From a bacterium (GTDB taxonomy: Bacteria; Auribacterota; Auribacteria; Auribacterales; Auribacteraceae), in NCBI GenBank assembly GCA_018435605.1, contig JAHDNF010000008.1, positions 375,192-439,191 on the forward strand: 64,000 nt of DNA, given 5' to 3'. A program made the translations under genes and the position numbers. Below are positions 18,822 to 28,421 of this stretch, one piece after another. Within the stretch, counting starts at the first letter, position 1, and every line of letters begins with the position of its first letter. The notes beneath the pieces are model-generated. The model searched no databases, had not been told where the DNA came from, and was given only the letters and a program-made list of their open reading frames with translations.

Positions 18822-19561
18822 AATTTAGAAATTACTTTTTTTACAAGCAATATATCTTGCCATGCTTCTCGTTTCATCTGCGGACTTCTCAACAAATATG
18901 ACGGATGAAATGTCGGAATAAGCACACAACCTCGAAACTCAAGTTGAGTACCCCTAACCCGTGAAATAGGTTCGGTTATGTTTAGTAGCGATTGCGTAGC
19001 CACACTGCCCAAAGTACATATCACTTTCGGAGAAACAATATCGATCTGACGATGCAAATAACCGATACATTGGTCTATTTCATCGGTATTCGGATTCCTG
19101 TTTTCGGGAGGCCGGCATTTGATTATATTAGCGATGTAAACATCGCTACGCGAAAAACCGGCGGCGGCAATAATTTTTGTCAACAACTGACCGGCTTTAC
19201 CGACAAAGGGTCTGCCCAGTTTATCTTCTTCCGCTCCGGGAGCCTCCCCAATCAACATCAGATCGGCATGCGGATTCCCCTCACCGAAAACTACATGAGA
19301 GCGTGTTGCCGCAAGGTGCTCACATCGTTTACAACTCTTGACATCGCAAGCGAACGAACGCAATTCTTTAGCCGGGTCTTTAGCTTTTTGAAAAAAAACA
19401 AGCGGTTTATCCTTAGATATTTCCTTTTTTCTTTCCGATCGCTTAGTTATAATAAGCTGTTCTACATCTGCTTGCGGTAAAATATATCGCGCCCCGTTTT
19501 TTTGTTGAAAACGCAAATGGGCTTCAATCTGATCTGTAATTTCCAGTAAAATATTATCCAT
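18818..19561 (-). CDS. Family-4 (Fe-S) uracil-DNA glycosylase
   Basis: The 247-residue protein is a type-4 uracil-DNA glycosylase, a base-excision repair enzyme with a 4Fe-4S cluster. Cluster cysteines are visible as CKRC near residue 79 and later in IIKCRPP and [27 protein letters not shown] contains the family active-site loop, and [11 protein letters not shown] is the DNA-intercalation and active-site His region. An N-terminal extension of about 65 residues precedes the catalytic part, as is common in this family. It overlaps the epimerase gene by 8 bases and priA by 4, within one transcript. Confidence 0.93.
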   Translation of the reverse strand: MDNILLEITDQIEAHLRFQQKNGARYILPQADVEQLIITKRSERKKEISKDKPLVFFQKAKDPAKELRSFACDVKSCKRCEHLAATRSHVVFGEGNPHADLMLIGEAPGAEEDKLGRPFVGKAGQLLTKIIAAAGFSRSDVYIANIIKCRPPENRNPNTDEIDQCIGYLHRQIDIVSPKVICTLGSVATQSLLNITEPISRVRGTQLEFRGCVLIPTFHPSYLLRSPQMKREAWQDILLVKKVISKL

Positions 19562-20501
19562 TTTGCTTCTTATACCATTCGATCGTCATTTCGATCCCTT
19601 TTTCGAGAGAAATATCGGGCGTATATTTAAGTTTTTCAGCGGCCTTTTTAACACCTGCAAGCGAATGTTTGATGTCGCCCGGTCGCGGATCGAGATGAAC
19701 GGGATCGATATTTTTGCCCAGAATAGCATTTATTGAGGAAACCAAATCGTTCAGGGATATGCGAGTACCGCAGGCAATGTTAAATACATCGCCATATCCG
19801 CTACCGAGATCAGCCTGAGTAGCGCATAAATTAGCCTTGATGACATTTTCCACATAGGTAAAATCACGTGTTTGCTCGCCGTCGCCGAATATGGTTGGCG
19901 ATTTATCATTCAGAACCATGGTTATAAATTTAGGAATCACCGCCGCGTATTCCGAGTTTGGGTCTTGACTAGGGCCGAATACGTTAAAATACCGCAACGA
20001 CACTGTCTGCAAACCGTATAACTGATAAAACACTTTACAGTAATACTCACCGGTCAGTTTATGAATTCCGTACGGGGAAATAGGGTTGGGGGTCATGGTT
20101 TCCACTTTAGGCATAACCTCGGAATCACCGTAAATAGATGATGACGAACTAAAAACAAACCTTTTTACACCCGCATCACGAGCGCCTATAAGCATATTCA
20201 AAGTACCGGTTATATTAGCGTCATTTGTCATACGGGGATGTTCCACAGATCGTGGCACAGATGGTATTGCCGCAAGGTGAAGTACATAATCGACACCGTC
20301 CACAGCTTTTTCGACACATTTAGTATCTTCAATAGATCCCTTGATAAACTCAATGGAATCCATAACCGGTTCTATATTTTTCATTTTACCCGACGAGAGA
20401 TCATCTATGATACGCACCGACCCGATATCGTTTCTAAGAATATATTTAACAATATTCGAGCCTATAAAGCCAGCCCCGCCGGTTACTAAAAATTTCGACA
20501 T
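19554..20501 (-). CDS. UDP-sugar 4-epimerase, WbpP/TviC-like
   Basis: The 315-residue extended short-chain dehydrogenase has GGAGFIGSNIV for NAD binding, SSSSIYGDSE and YGIHKLTGEYY (catalytic Tyr-x3-Lys). IPSVPRSVEHP, RYFNVFGPSQDPN and YAAVIPKF closely resemble WbpP/TviC enzymes, which interconvert UDP-GlcNAc(A) and UDP-GalNAc(A). It follows the degenerate dehydrogenase gene by 16 bases with a GGGGG ribosome binding site and overlaps the glycosylase gene by 8 bases. Function in making surface polysaccharide precursors is inferred from neighbours. Exact substrate is probable, not certain. Confidence 0.88.
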   Translation of the reverse strand: MSKFLVTGGAGFIGSNIVKYILRNDIGSVRIIDDLSSGKMKNIEPVMDSIEFIKGSIEDTKCVEKAVDGVDYVLHLAAIPSVPRSVEHPRMTNDANITGTLNMLIGARDAGVKRFVFSSSSSIYGDSEVMPKVETMTPNPISPYGIHKLTGEYYCKVFYQLYGLQTVSLRYFNVFGPSQDPNSEYAAVIPKFITMVLNDKSPTIFGDGEQTRDFTYVENVIKANLCATQADLGSGYGDVFNIACGTRISLNDLVSSINAILGKNIDPVHLDPRPGDIKHSLAGVKKAAEKLKYTPDISLEKGIEMTIEWYKKQNG

Positions 20502-20517
20502 TTATCAATCCCCCATT

Positions 20518-21915
20518 CTAAAGCAACTTTACGTTATCTTTTATTTCACCGATTTTTTCAGTCGCATTACGAGTATCAAGTATAAGCGAAGATTTATCCA
20601 AGATTTTGCGATAATCTATTTTCTGATGGTCCATAAGAATTACCACAAGGTCAACCCATGAAAGCATTTCATCGTCGAGATCTATGGAACTTATGGAAAA
20701 TCCGCGTTGATGTATTTTAAGTTTGGGAATATACGGGTCGTGGTAATAAACATTCGCCTGTTTAGCCAGCAACTGAAGTATGATTTCTATAGCCGGAGAT
20801 TCATTCCATTCGTTCATATTGCGTTTACTGGCTATTCCGACAATAAGAATATTAGCTCCGTTCAAACATTTACGCCGGCTGTTGAGCAGATCGCTGATGC
20901 GGTCAACTATGTATCTTCGCGACACATAAGTATTGATTTCAATCGCTTTGTCTACAATATCATGCTTCATTTCGGTCAAATTTTTTCTAACCGAAAGTAA
21001 GAACGGCTCCTCGTTATACTGTGATGTCGAACCATATCCTGGTCCAGGTAAAAACCTGAAATATTCAAACGGATTCGAGCGCACTGCTTTGATAATTTCC
21101 CATATACTGATATTATATTTATTGCAGGTTATCATGGTTTCATTGATCAAAGCAGTATTGACCCATCGATAGGAAGTTTCAAGAAATTTAACCATCTCTG
21201 CGGAAGTAGGGCATGAAACCTCCACCACCGTTTTGACTACCGTTGAAAACAGTTTTACTGCAAGCTCTTTACTCGCAATGGTCATACCAGCAATAACACG
21301 AGGTATCAACGAAAAATTAACTGAAGTATTACCATGATCAACCCGTTCCGGAGATACCGCCAGAAAATAATCTTTATTGATATTTTTATGCTGATCTTCA
21401 AAAAGCGGATAAATAACTTCCCTGCAAGTTCCGGGTTCGGAAGGATGATCAAGAATGATCAGTTTCGGTTTGTCAAGAGAACTTATGATGTTTTCCATAA
21501 CAGCCATGATAAAAGACAAATCAGTATTTTTAGGCACGCGAGTCGGCATCTGGTCGCAAACTATAACTACATCTAATTCCGGAAGAACATCAAAATCGGT
21601 CGCCGCGAAAAACCGGTCTTCATCAACCAGTTTTTTTAGCAAATCGGATGAGACATGCTCTATCAAAGAAACGCCGGAATTTAATTGATGCGCTTTATCT
21701 TTGTCAAACTCTATACCTGTAACCGTAAATCCCGCGGATGCAAAAGCTGTAGCAATTTGCAAACCGGAGTACCCAAGGCCGACAACCCCGATAGATAGGC
21801 TACGGGATTCAATTTTATGAAGGTAATCTTTTATATCAACAGGCTGGACATCAACATCATCTTTTTCGATATCTATAAATAACTTATCGTCCGATACTTT
21901 TATATATGAATCCAT
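20518..21915 (-). CDS. Nucleotide-sugar dehydrogenase homologue lacking the catalytic cysteine
   Basis: The 465-residue protein aligns throughout with WbpA/WecC-type UDP-sugar 6-dehydrogenases: GVVGLGYSGLQIA (NAD loop), AVSPERVDHG, AEMVKFLETSYRWVNTALIN and the C-terminal half beginning NILIVGIASKRN. However, the active-site motif GPGxGGHCIP is GPGYGSTSQY, so the catalytic Cys is Ser298. The Asn that normally follows the Lys in KLLEN is Thr247; Lys243 is kept. Oxidation to a uronate by the normal thiohemiacetal route therefore looks impossible. It overlaps the active dehydrogenase gene by 32 bases. I chose the ATG at 21915 (GGAAG just upstream); an ATG at 21939 is an alternative. Possible roles are a regulatory or structural partner, or a different reaction. 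Confidence 0.8.
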   Translation of the reverse strand: MDSYIKVSDDKLFIDIEKDDVDVQPVDIKDYLHKIESRSLSIGVVGLGYSGLQIATAFASAGFTVTGIEFDKDKAHQLNSGVSLIEHVSSDLLKKLVDEDRFFAATDFDVLPELDVVIVCDQMPTRVPKNTDLSFIMAVMENIISSLDKPKLIILDHPSEPGTCREVIYPLFEDQHKNINKDYFLAVSPERVDHGNTSVNFSLIPRVIAGMTIASKELAVKLFSTVVKTVVEVSCPTSAEMVKFLETSYRWVNTALINETMITCNKYNISIWEIIKAVRSNPFEYFRFLPGPGYGSTSQYNEEPFLLSVRKNLTEMKHDIVDKAIEINTYVSRRYIVDRISDLLNSRRKCLNGANILIVGIASKRNMNEWNESPAIEIILQLLAKQANVYYHDPYIPKLKIHQRGFSISSIDLDDEMLSWVDLVVILMDHQKIDYRKILDKSSLILDTRNATEKIGEIKDNVKLL

Positions 21916-23173
21916 ATTCTTCCATTTTCTCCGTTTCATATAGATTTCTGCCGTCTATGAGTATCGGATGCACCATCAAATTGCGTATTCGGTCGAAATC
22001 CAGTTTCGCGAATTCATCCCACTCTGTAACCAGCACTAGAGCTTCAGCATTTTCAGCCACTTCATAAGGAGATTTGCAGTATTTGACTTTATGCAAAATT
22101 TTTTGTGCATTTTCAGTTGCCACGGGATCGTATACTTTTATAATAGCGCCTTCACTAAGAAGAGCTTGTATAATAGGAACAGCCGGAGCATTACGCATAT
22201 CGTCCGTATTGGGTTTGAAGGCCAGTCCGAGAATACCGATAGTTTTATCTTTGACAACCCATAACGTCTCTTCGATTTTCTTGATAAATAATTTTATCTG
22301 ATCGCTGTTGATGGCTTCAACAACTTTTAAAAGCTGGAAATCATAACCCAATTCATCGGCAATTTTTATAAAAGCCGCTACATCTTTTGGGAAACAAGAA
22401 CCGCCGTATCCGATGCCGGCATTAAGAAAACTGCGGCCTATTCGTTTGTCAAAACCCATTCCTGTGGCGACTTCCTCGACATTTGCTCCTGCAAGTTCGC
22501 AAATATTTGCCACCGCATTGATAAACGATATTTTAGTTGCGAGAAAAGCGTTTGATGCATGCTTTATCAATTCCGCGCTTTTGATATCAGTTACAATGAT
22601 CGGCGCGTTGAAGGGCGCGTAAATTTCACGCATTATTTTTTCAGCGCGTTTATTATCAACACCTATTACTGTTCGATCAGGTTTCATGGTATCGCTAACA
22701 GCCGAACCCTCCCTGAGAAATTCAGGGCTAGAAACTACATCGAAATCAATATTGTTTTTGTTATACCGTTTTATAGTTTCCGCGACCTTTTCACCTGTAC
22801 GCACAGGCACAGTGCTTTTATCGACTATCACTTTATATGAAGTCATGCAATTTGCGATTTCACGGGCAACAGCTTCGACATAAGTCAAGTCTGCCTGTCC
22901 GTTAGGCTTTGGCGGGGTATTGACGCATACAAAAATAACAGCTGATTTTTCGACACCTTCTTTTATATCGCCGGAAAATGACAAGCGTTTTTCTTTTATA
23001 TTTTTAGCCATTAATTCTTCAAGGCCGGGTTCAAAAATAGGGCTTACACCAGCATGTAGCTTTTTAAGTTTTTCTTTATCGTTATCGATACATATTACTG
23101 TATGACCAACTTCAGAAAGACATACTCCAGTGACGAGCCCCACATAACCGGTGCCAATGATGCAAATGTTCAT
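21884..23173 (-). CDS. ugd: UDP-glucose 6-dehydrogenase
   Basis: The 429-residue protein is a complete UDP-glucose dehydrogenase. GTGYVGLVTGVCLSEVGH binds NAD, VDKSTVPVRTG and SSPEFLREGSA are standard, IKHASNAFLATKISFINAV holds the catalytic Lys and Asn, and GIGYGGSCFPKD carries the nucleophile Cys260. LAFKPNTDDMRNAP is the C-terminal UDP-binding signature. It oxidises UDP-glucose twice to UDP-glucuronate in the cytosol for polysaccharide synthesis. A good AAAGGAG site precedes the ATG, 42 bases after lptD. The nearby UDP-glucuronate-epimerase-like gene would use its product. Confidence 0.95.
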   Translation of the reverse strand: MNICIIGTGYVGLVTGVCLSEVGHTVICIDNDKEKLKKLHAGVSPIFEPGLEELMAKNIKEKRLSFSGDIKEGVEKSAVIFVCVNTPPKPNGQADLTYVEAVAREIANCMTSYKVIVDKSTVPVRTGEKVAETIKRYNKNNIDFDVVSSPEFLREGSAVSDTMKPDRTVIGVDNKRAEKIMREIYAPFNAPIIVTDIKSAELIKHASNAFLATKISFINAVANICELAGANVEEVATGMGFDKRIGRSFLNAGIGYGGSCFPKDVAAFIKIADELGYDFQLLKVVEAINSDQIKLFIKKIEETLWVVKDKTIGILGLAFKPNTDDMRNAPAVPIIQALLSEGAIIKVYDPVATENAQKILHKVKYCKSPYEVAENAEALVLVTEWDEFAKLDFDRIRNLMVHPILIDGRNLYETEKMEEYGFIYKSIGR

Positions 23174-23215
23174 TAAAATTTCTCCTTTAGATTACGTTAT
23201 TTATATGAACAACAA

Positions 23216-25582
23216 CTAGTTTCCTAATTTTAACCGCACGTCGGGGAAATCTTTCAAATAGAAAATCACAAAAAACGATCTGTCTACTTCTTTATTTAAT
23301 CTATAATACCTGCTTGCACTATAAGAAAATGCCATTTCCCATTCATGCAAATCTTTAATTAGCGTGTATCGTTCATGTTGGAATAACCCGCCGGCATCGC
23401 CTTCCCTGTTGAAATCCAGAATATGCGACACACGGAAACGCCACTCATCATTCAAGCGATATGTAAATGTATGGCTTAACTGCGTACTGCCGCCGAGAAC
23501 GAATGAAGTAGAAACATCCCAAGCGATTTTATCTTTATAAAAATAGCCTATAGCCCATATCACTTCTTCTATTTGGCGTTCATGCGGGTCGTAACGAACG
23601 CTGAATTGTGTGGATAACCAGTCGAACGGACGAAATTTCATATCAAACATCAGATCGGAAATATTTTTACCCTTTTTAGAAGCAAGGTATGGAGTACCCA
23701 ACTTAATATTACGTATGAAGAAAAAATCAAGCGGCGATAAATTGCTGAATTGAGATGCCGTATGTCCGACGGCAATAGTATCGCGTTTAGCACCTGTGGG
23801 AAATATGTCAAAATGGATTGAAAAGTCAACAAGATCACGCGACACTTCTTCGATTCCCTTATGTTTTATAACCGGTTTCGCCGTTTTTTTGTCTTCAAAC
23901 TCAATGGTTTCAATATGCCGTTTGGTTTGAAACAAATGGCGGAATTCAAATGCAAAATACCCGTCATGCGTGACAGAATCGATAAGGTCGAACTGGTATA
24001 CCCTGTCGACGTCTACACTGGTACGAACAAGCCGATAATTGACCTTGTTTTCCATGATATGGCGTATTCCGTGTATGTTCCAGTTATCACTTTCTACATC
24101 ATAGATTTTAGATACTCTGAACGTGGAGTCAAAGCCGGTCGCGAAAATTAAACGCATATCATCGGAACCGCGCCGCATATCCGAATAGGTAACCGATCTT
24201 CCTTCTATATAAGGTATAACACTGAGAAAATCCCCCAAGAATAAGGGGTATGATATTTTATGAAAGGATGCCAAACGAGTCGCGTCGAAATTAAGTTTCT
24301 CGTCATCGAATCGGAATCGCAGATTGGAAAGACGAATATCCGACTGATAAAAAATAGGCCAGTCGAACAACGGCTGATTTTTCTTCGTAAAACTGACTTC
24401 CGGTAGCCGTTCAAGAACATCAAAAAAACTATTGAAACGAGGTGAAACATAAGCCTCCAACTGATATGATTCGGTAGCTTTGGTCAAATCGAGAAAATTG
24501 ACTCTTTGGATCACCTCTTCAAATTCCGACCGAAAAAAATCTTCAGTGATCTGCTTATCGCTCTGCAAGTTCAACTGACCCAGTAGTCTAGTGTCGTCAA
24601 AAATCTGCTGTTCATGTTCCCAAGTTATTCGAAACCGGTTTTTCTTGTATTCACGACGCCGCTCTGTGCCATCCGACTTCACTTCATACTCTTGAAAATT
24701 CCTGTCGCGCATAAAATAAGTTTTAATTTCACCTTTTATCTCGTCATTGAAATTATATTCCGCGTCAACACCTCCTGCCGCTCCCCTTTTGGTGCGATAA
24801 TCGCCGGCCAAATTGATCTTCAAGTTTTGCGACCGGTATATTTGTGCGGATGTAAGAACGTAATAACCAAATTTTCCTGAATGACCGGGCACTACGGAAA
24901 ACGGCGTGTCTTTTCCGTCAAGCGGATAATACCAGTATGGAAACCAAAAAAGAGGAATATTGGCTACCTCAAATACAATATTTTTCATAATTACTTTATC
25001 TTGAGGATAGATATGTACTTCTTTAGCTTTCAGGCGGTAATCTGGAAGTCGGTAATCCGATGTGGTCACATAACCATTTTCGACATGATACTCCGCTTTA
25101 CCCGGAACTTTTGTGACTATGCCCCCGTGAAGATAGAAAGGTTTAAAACGTCCGTCTGCGTTAATAAATTTGGCTTCCTCGGTTCCGAAATTGTAATAAA
25201 TTTCTTCAGCCGTATAAAGCCGGTCTGCCTGATAAAACCGGACGTTTCCTTCAGCGTAAGCATCTTTCGTCAGCAGATGAACGGTAATTTTATCAGCCGC
25301 TAGTTTTACTTCTTTAAATGTAATTACCACATTACCGGTACCGATAACGGTTTCTTCTTCCTTATGGTATTCGACATTATCGGCGTTTACCTCGATGGGC
25401 AATTTTTCTTTTTCGTCGTTAATTTGGTTTTCGCCTGACGGGATATCTAACAGACCGGTTTCTTTAGGAGCGCCGTAAACGGAGCCGACCGTCAATAGAA
25501 AAGCCACGAAAGGCAGAGCGATAATAAACAGTATTGAATATCGAATTGCGGATGATTGAGTAGTCAACCTTTTTCCTTTCAT
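23216..25582 (-). CDS. lptD: LPS-assembly protein LptD-like outer membrane barrel
   Basis: The 788-residue precursor has a signal peptide (basic start, hydrophobic stretch about residues 17-36, VYGAPK cleavage region). Next is an OstA/LptA-like beta-jellyroll with VEYHKEEETVIGTGNVVI and the repeats AYAEGNVRFYQADRLYTA, then a long C-terminal region of alternating aromatic strands ending RSFFVIFYLKDFPDVRLKLG, as in a beta-barrel. NIPLFWFPYWYYPLDG matches the conserved LptD strand-1 region. LptD with LptE places lipopolysaccharide in the outer leaflet. Few cysteines are present, so the usual disulfide pattern of enterobacterial LptD is not evident. Its presence shows a two-membrane envelope. A 109-base gap upstream may hold a promoter. 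Confidence 0.85.
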   Translation of the reverse strand: MKGKRLTTQSSAIRYSILFIIALPFVAFLLTVGSVYGAPKETGLLDIPSGENQINDEKEKLPIEVNADNVEYHKEEETVIGTGNVVITFKEVKLAADKITVHLLTKDAYAEGNVRFYQADRLYTAEEIYYNFGTEEAKFINADGRFKPFYLHGGIVTKVPGKAEYHVENGYVTTSDYRLPDYRLKAKEVHIYPQDKVIMKNIVFEVANIPLFWFPYWYYPLDGKDTPFSVVPGHSGKFGYYVLTSAQIYRSQNLKINLAGDYRTKRGAAGGVDAEYNFNDEIKGEIKTYFMRDRNFQEYEVKSDGTERRREYKKNRFRITWEHEQQIFDDTRLLGQLNLQSDKQITEDFFRSEFEEVIQRVNFLDLTKATESYQLEAYVSPRFNSFFDVLERLPEVSFTKKNQPLFDWPIFYQSDIRLSNLRFRFDDEKLNFDATRLASFHKISYPLFLGDFLSVIPYIEGRSVTYSDMRRGSDDMRLIFATGFDSTFRVSKIYDVESDNWNIHGIRHIMENKVNYRLVRTSVDVDRVYQFDLIDSVTHDGYFAFEFRHLFQTKRHIETIEFEDKKTAKPVIKHKGIEEVSRDLVDFSIHFDIFPTGAKRDTIAVGHTASQFSNLSPLDFFFIRNIKLGTPYLASKKGKNISDLMFDMKFRPFDWLSTQFSVRYDPHERQIEEVIWAIGYFYKDKIAWDVSTSFVLGGSTQLSHTFTYRLNDEWRFRVSHILDFNREGDAGGLFQHERYTLIKDLHEWEMAFSYSASRYYRLNKEVDRSFFVIFYLKDFPDVRLKLGN

Positions 25583-25691
25583 AATTACAAGAATGGTTGC
25601 AAAACTATTTATATGCAGGTGCGATAAATACTAGCAAAATTCATCAAAAAAACCCAATGAAAAATTAATTCCGTAGCAAAGAATAAAGCTA

Positions 25692-26642
25692 TTATTTTTT
25701 TTTGGATAAAAACCATTCGGTAAACTTGCGTATACCGTCTTTTATATCAGTTTTCGGTTGATAACCCAACTTTTCTTTCGAGCGGGAAATATCGGCATAA
25801 GTAATAGGAACATCGCCAAGCTGGTTATCCATTATTTTAAGATTCGCTTTCTTGCCAAGATTCTGTTCGATAAGTGAAACAAGTTCACGCAAAGATATGG
25901 TATTTGAATTGCCCAAATTGAACACTTCGTACGGATAATTCTTCTCTATTGCAGAAACTACTCCTGAAACGATATCGTCGATAAAAGTATAATCGCGAAG
26001 TGAAGTTCCATCACCAAAAAACGGAATTGATTCACCATTATAAATTTTTTCAGCGAATTTATGAATAGCCATCTCCGGACGTTGACGAGGCCCGTAAACG
26101 GTAAAAAAACGCAAGGATGTTATGTGTATATTATATAAATTATGGTAGACATGGCACATCATTTCACCCGCTATCTTGGTAGCGGCATACTGCGATATCG
26201 GCCTGTCGATCCTGTCGTTTTCCGAAAAAGGGACTTTACTGTTTATCCCGTATACAGAAGAAGACGACCCGAATATAAACTGACGCACGCCGGTATGTCT
26301 TGCCAAATCAAGTAAATTGGTAGTGCCTATCACATTGACTCTATTGTATAAATCCGGATCCTGTATAGATGGACGCACGCCGGCACGTGCGGCGAGATGA
26401 ACAACCGACTCGAAATTTTCCTTAAAAAAAATCGGTTTGAGTTGATCGAAAAACTGTATATCAAGCTCATACAACCGATAATTCGGGTGATTTAGGAAAG
26501 GTTTGCAATTTTCGCGCTTGATCTTCGGGTCGTAGTAGGTATTGAAATTATCGATACAACATACGGAATGTCCCTGATCAAGTAGCCTCTGCGTCAAGTG
26601 CGATCCGATAAATCCGGCGCCGCCGGTAACGAGGATTTTCAT
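25692..26642 (-). CDS. NAD-dependent epimerase, UDP-glucuronate 4-epimerase-like
   Basis: The 316-residue extended SDR has GGAGFIGSHLTQRLLDQGH, IDNFNTYYDPKIKREN (the NxYYDxxLK-type stretch typical of UDP-glucuronate 4-epimerases), GSSSSVYG, the YAATK catalytic Tyr-x3-Lys, and FTVYGPRQRPEMAI, which is characteristic of the same group. It probably converts UDP-glucuronate to UDP-galacturonate, using the product of the ugd gene two positions downstream. It follows the ROK gene by 12 bases. Substrate is inferred from motif resemblance and context. Confidence 0.88.
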   Translation of the reverse strand: MKILVTGGAGFIGSHLTQRLLDQGHSVCCIDNFNTYYDPKIKRENCKPFLNHPNYRLYELDIQFFDQLKPIFFKENFESVVHLAARAGVRPSIQDPDLYNRVNVIGTTNLLDLARHTGVRQFIFGSSSSVYGINSKVPFSENDRIDRPISQYAATKIAGEMMCHVYHNLYNIHITSLRFFTVYGPRQRPEMAIHKFAEKIYNGESIPFFGDGTSLRDYTFIDDIVSGVVSAIEKNYPYEVFNLGNSNTISLRELVSLIEQNLGKKANLKIMDNQLGDVPITYADISRSKEKLGYQPKTDIKDGIRKFTEWFLSKKK

Positions 26643-26654
26643 CCGTTATACTCC

Positions 26655-27632
26655 TTAAACATCATGTCCTGAACCATATAATGCCGCACCGTGAATACCT
26701 GCATCATCGCCAAGAGTAGCGGGCACTATTTGTAATTTTTCGGTAGCTACCGGCATGGCATAGCGGGAGACAGTCTCCCTAATAGGATCAAAAACTAAAT
26801 TACCCGCGTTAGCTACCCCTCCGCCAACAACAATTTTTTCGGGATTTAACGTATTGACCAATCCGGAAAATATAACCCCGATATATTCTCCGGTAGTTCT
26901 AAAAATCTCACAAGCGACAGAATCGCCTTTTTGCGCCGCGTCGAAAATAATTTTCGGAGTCAATTGTTTATCTTCTGATTCAATAAGTTGCCTTATAATC
27001 AATCCTTCATTTGGACGTTCCTGCAAAATACACAGTGTTCTGGCAACAATGGCCGCGTTTCCGACATATCGTTCCAGACAACCTCTATTACCGCAATTAC
27101 ATGGTTCACCCATATAAAACAACGGAATATGGCCGATTTCTCCAGCTGTCAAAGTGCTTCCTCTGTACAACTTGCCGTCTAGCACCAACCCGCCTCCTAC
27201 TCCGGTTCCAAGAGTACAGCATATCAAATTTTTGCAACCTTTACCTGCGCCTATATGCCATTCCGCTATAGTCATTATATTGACATCATTATCAATACGG
27301 ATAGATATTCCCAATCGTTCCCGTATCGTGGCGGCGATGGGAATATTTTCACCGCGCCAACCCTGCATATTAGTCAAATCACGAACCACTCCGTTTACAG
27401 AATCTACACAACCGGGCAATCCGATACCGATTCCGGAAATATCCTCAGCGCAAACAGCGGACTCCTCAAAAATATTTCTTACGGTTCTTTCTACGGCAGA
27501 AAAGAACTCTTCCGGAGACTGATAATGATCTACCGGAATATTTTTACGGTTGACTATGGTTTGCGAAGCATCGACCAACCCCAGCTTTATGCTTGTCGCC
27601 CCCATGTCGATACCTATAGAATATGATTTCAT
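26655..27632 (-). CDS. ROK family sugar kinase (glucokinase-like)
   Basis: The 325-residue protein has the ROK fold. GIDMGATSIKLGLVD is the phosphate-1 loop, IDNDVNIMTIAEWHIGAG holds the catalytic Asp, GTGVGGGLVLDGKLYRG is phosphate-2, HIPLF supplies a zinc His, and CNCGNRGCLERY is the ROK zinc motif. Residues in ALYG near the end close the ATP site. No helix-turn-helix precedes the kinase domain, so it is an enzyme and not a repressor. It likely phosphorylates glucose or an N-acetylated sugar, feeding the nucleotide-sugar genes beside it. The sugar is not certain. Confidence 0.9.
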   Translation of the reverse strand: MKSYSIGIDMGATSIKLGLVDASQTIVNRKNIPVDHYQSPEEFFSAVERTVRNIFEESAVCAEDISGIGIGLPGCVDSVNGVVRDLTNMQGWRGENIPIAATIRERLGISIRIDNDVNIMTIAEWHIGAGKGCKNLICCTLGTGVGGGLVLDGKLYRGSTLTAGEIGHIPLFYMGEPCNCGNRGCLERYVGNAAIVARTLCILQERPNEGLIIRQLIESEDKQLTPKIIFDAAQKGDSVACEIFRTTGEYIGVIFSGLVNTLNPEKIVVGGGVANAGNLVFDPIRETVSRYAMPVATEKLQIVPATLGDDAGIHGAALYGSGHDV

Positions 27633-27636
27633 AACA

Positions 27637-28410
27637 TTATCTCCCTATTCCAAAAAGAATTCGAGCATTTTCTGTAGTTTTCCGAGCAACATCTTCGAAA
27701 GGCAGTTGTAAAGTTTCTGCTATACATTCGACGGTTTTAAGTATATAAGACGGTTCATTCCTATTGCCGCGGTAACCCTGTGGAGCAAGATACGGACAAT
27801 CTGTTTCCACGAGAATTTTATCTACAGGAGCAGACAAAACCGCTTTTCGTATCTGCTCGGCGTTTTTAAATGTCACGATACCCGAAAAAGAAACATAAAA
27901 GCCAATATCTACGACCTGCCTGCAAAAAATATCGTTTCCCGAAAAACAATGAAATACTCCTGTAGCATCAGGGTAACGGCTAAGTATATCAAGAATATAT
28001 TGTTCAGCGTCTCGACAATGTATCACAAGCGGCAATCCAAACTCCAAAGATAATTTCACATGGGTTTCAAATAATTGAGTTTGCCGTACAAGAGTATCTT
28101 TACCGTAAAAAAGGTCTATCCCCGTCTCTCCTACCGCCACGATATCCGAAGTCCGATGTAAAATATTTTTCAACTGCTCAATGTCACTGTCTAAAGTCGA
28201 TTCGGCATAGTGACAGTGTATGCCGGCTGTCGGATATATAACATCATATTGCCTAGCAAGATCCACAACATCGTCTATAGACCGCAGTGTATCCGCAACG
28301 GCAATCATTGCGACAATTCCATCCTCTTGCGCACGCCGGATGACGTCATGCCTGTCGTTATCGAATTTCGGATCGGCAAGATGGGAATGCGTATCTATAA
28401 TATTAGCCAT
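27637..28410 (-). CDS. tatD: TatD family deoxyribonuclease
   Basis: The 257-residue TIM-barrel hydrolase has all TatD metal ligands: DTHSHLADPKFD, AVGETGIDLFYG, LVIHCRDAEQY, GVFHCFSGN and VETDCPYLAPQGYRGNRNEP. Family members are Mg-dependent 3'-5' exonucleases or D-aminoacyl-type hydrolases, acting in DNA turnover and repair. Position directly after metG in the tmk-holB-ricT-metG-tatD order is a known conserved neighbourhood. It starts 11 bases after the metG stop. Confidence 0.94.
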   Translation of the reverse strand: MANIIDTHSHLADPKFDNDRHDVIRRAQEDGIVAMIAVADTLRSIDDVVDLARQYDVIYPTAGIHCHYAESTLDSDIEQLKNILHRTSDIVAVGETGIDLFYGKDTLVRQTQLFETHVKLSLEFGLPLVIHCRDAEQYILDILSRYPDATGVFHCFSGNDIFCRQVVDIGFYVSFSGIVTFKNAEQIRKAVLSAPVDKILVETDCPYLAPQGYRGNRNEPSYILKTVECIAETLQLPFEDVARKTTENARILFGIGR

Positions 28411-28421
28411 ATAACAAAAAC

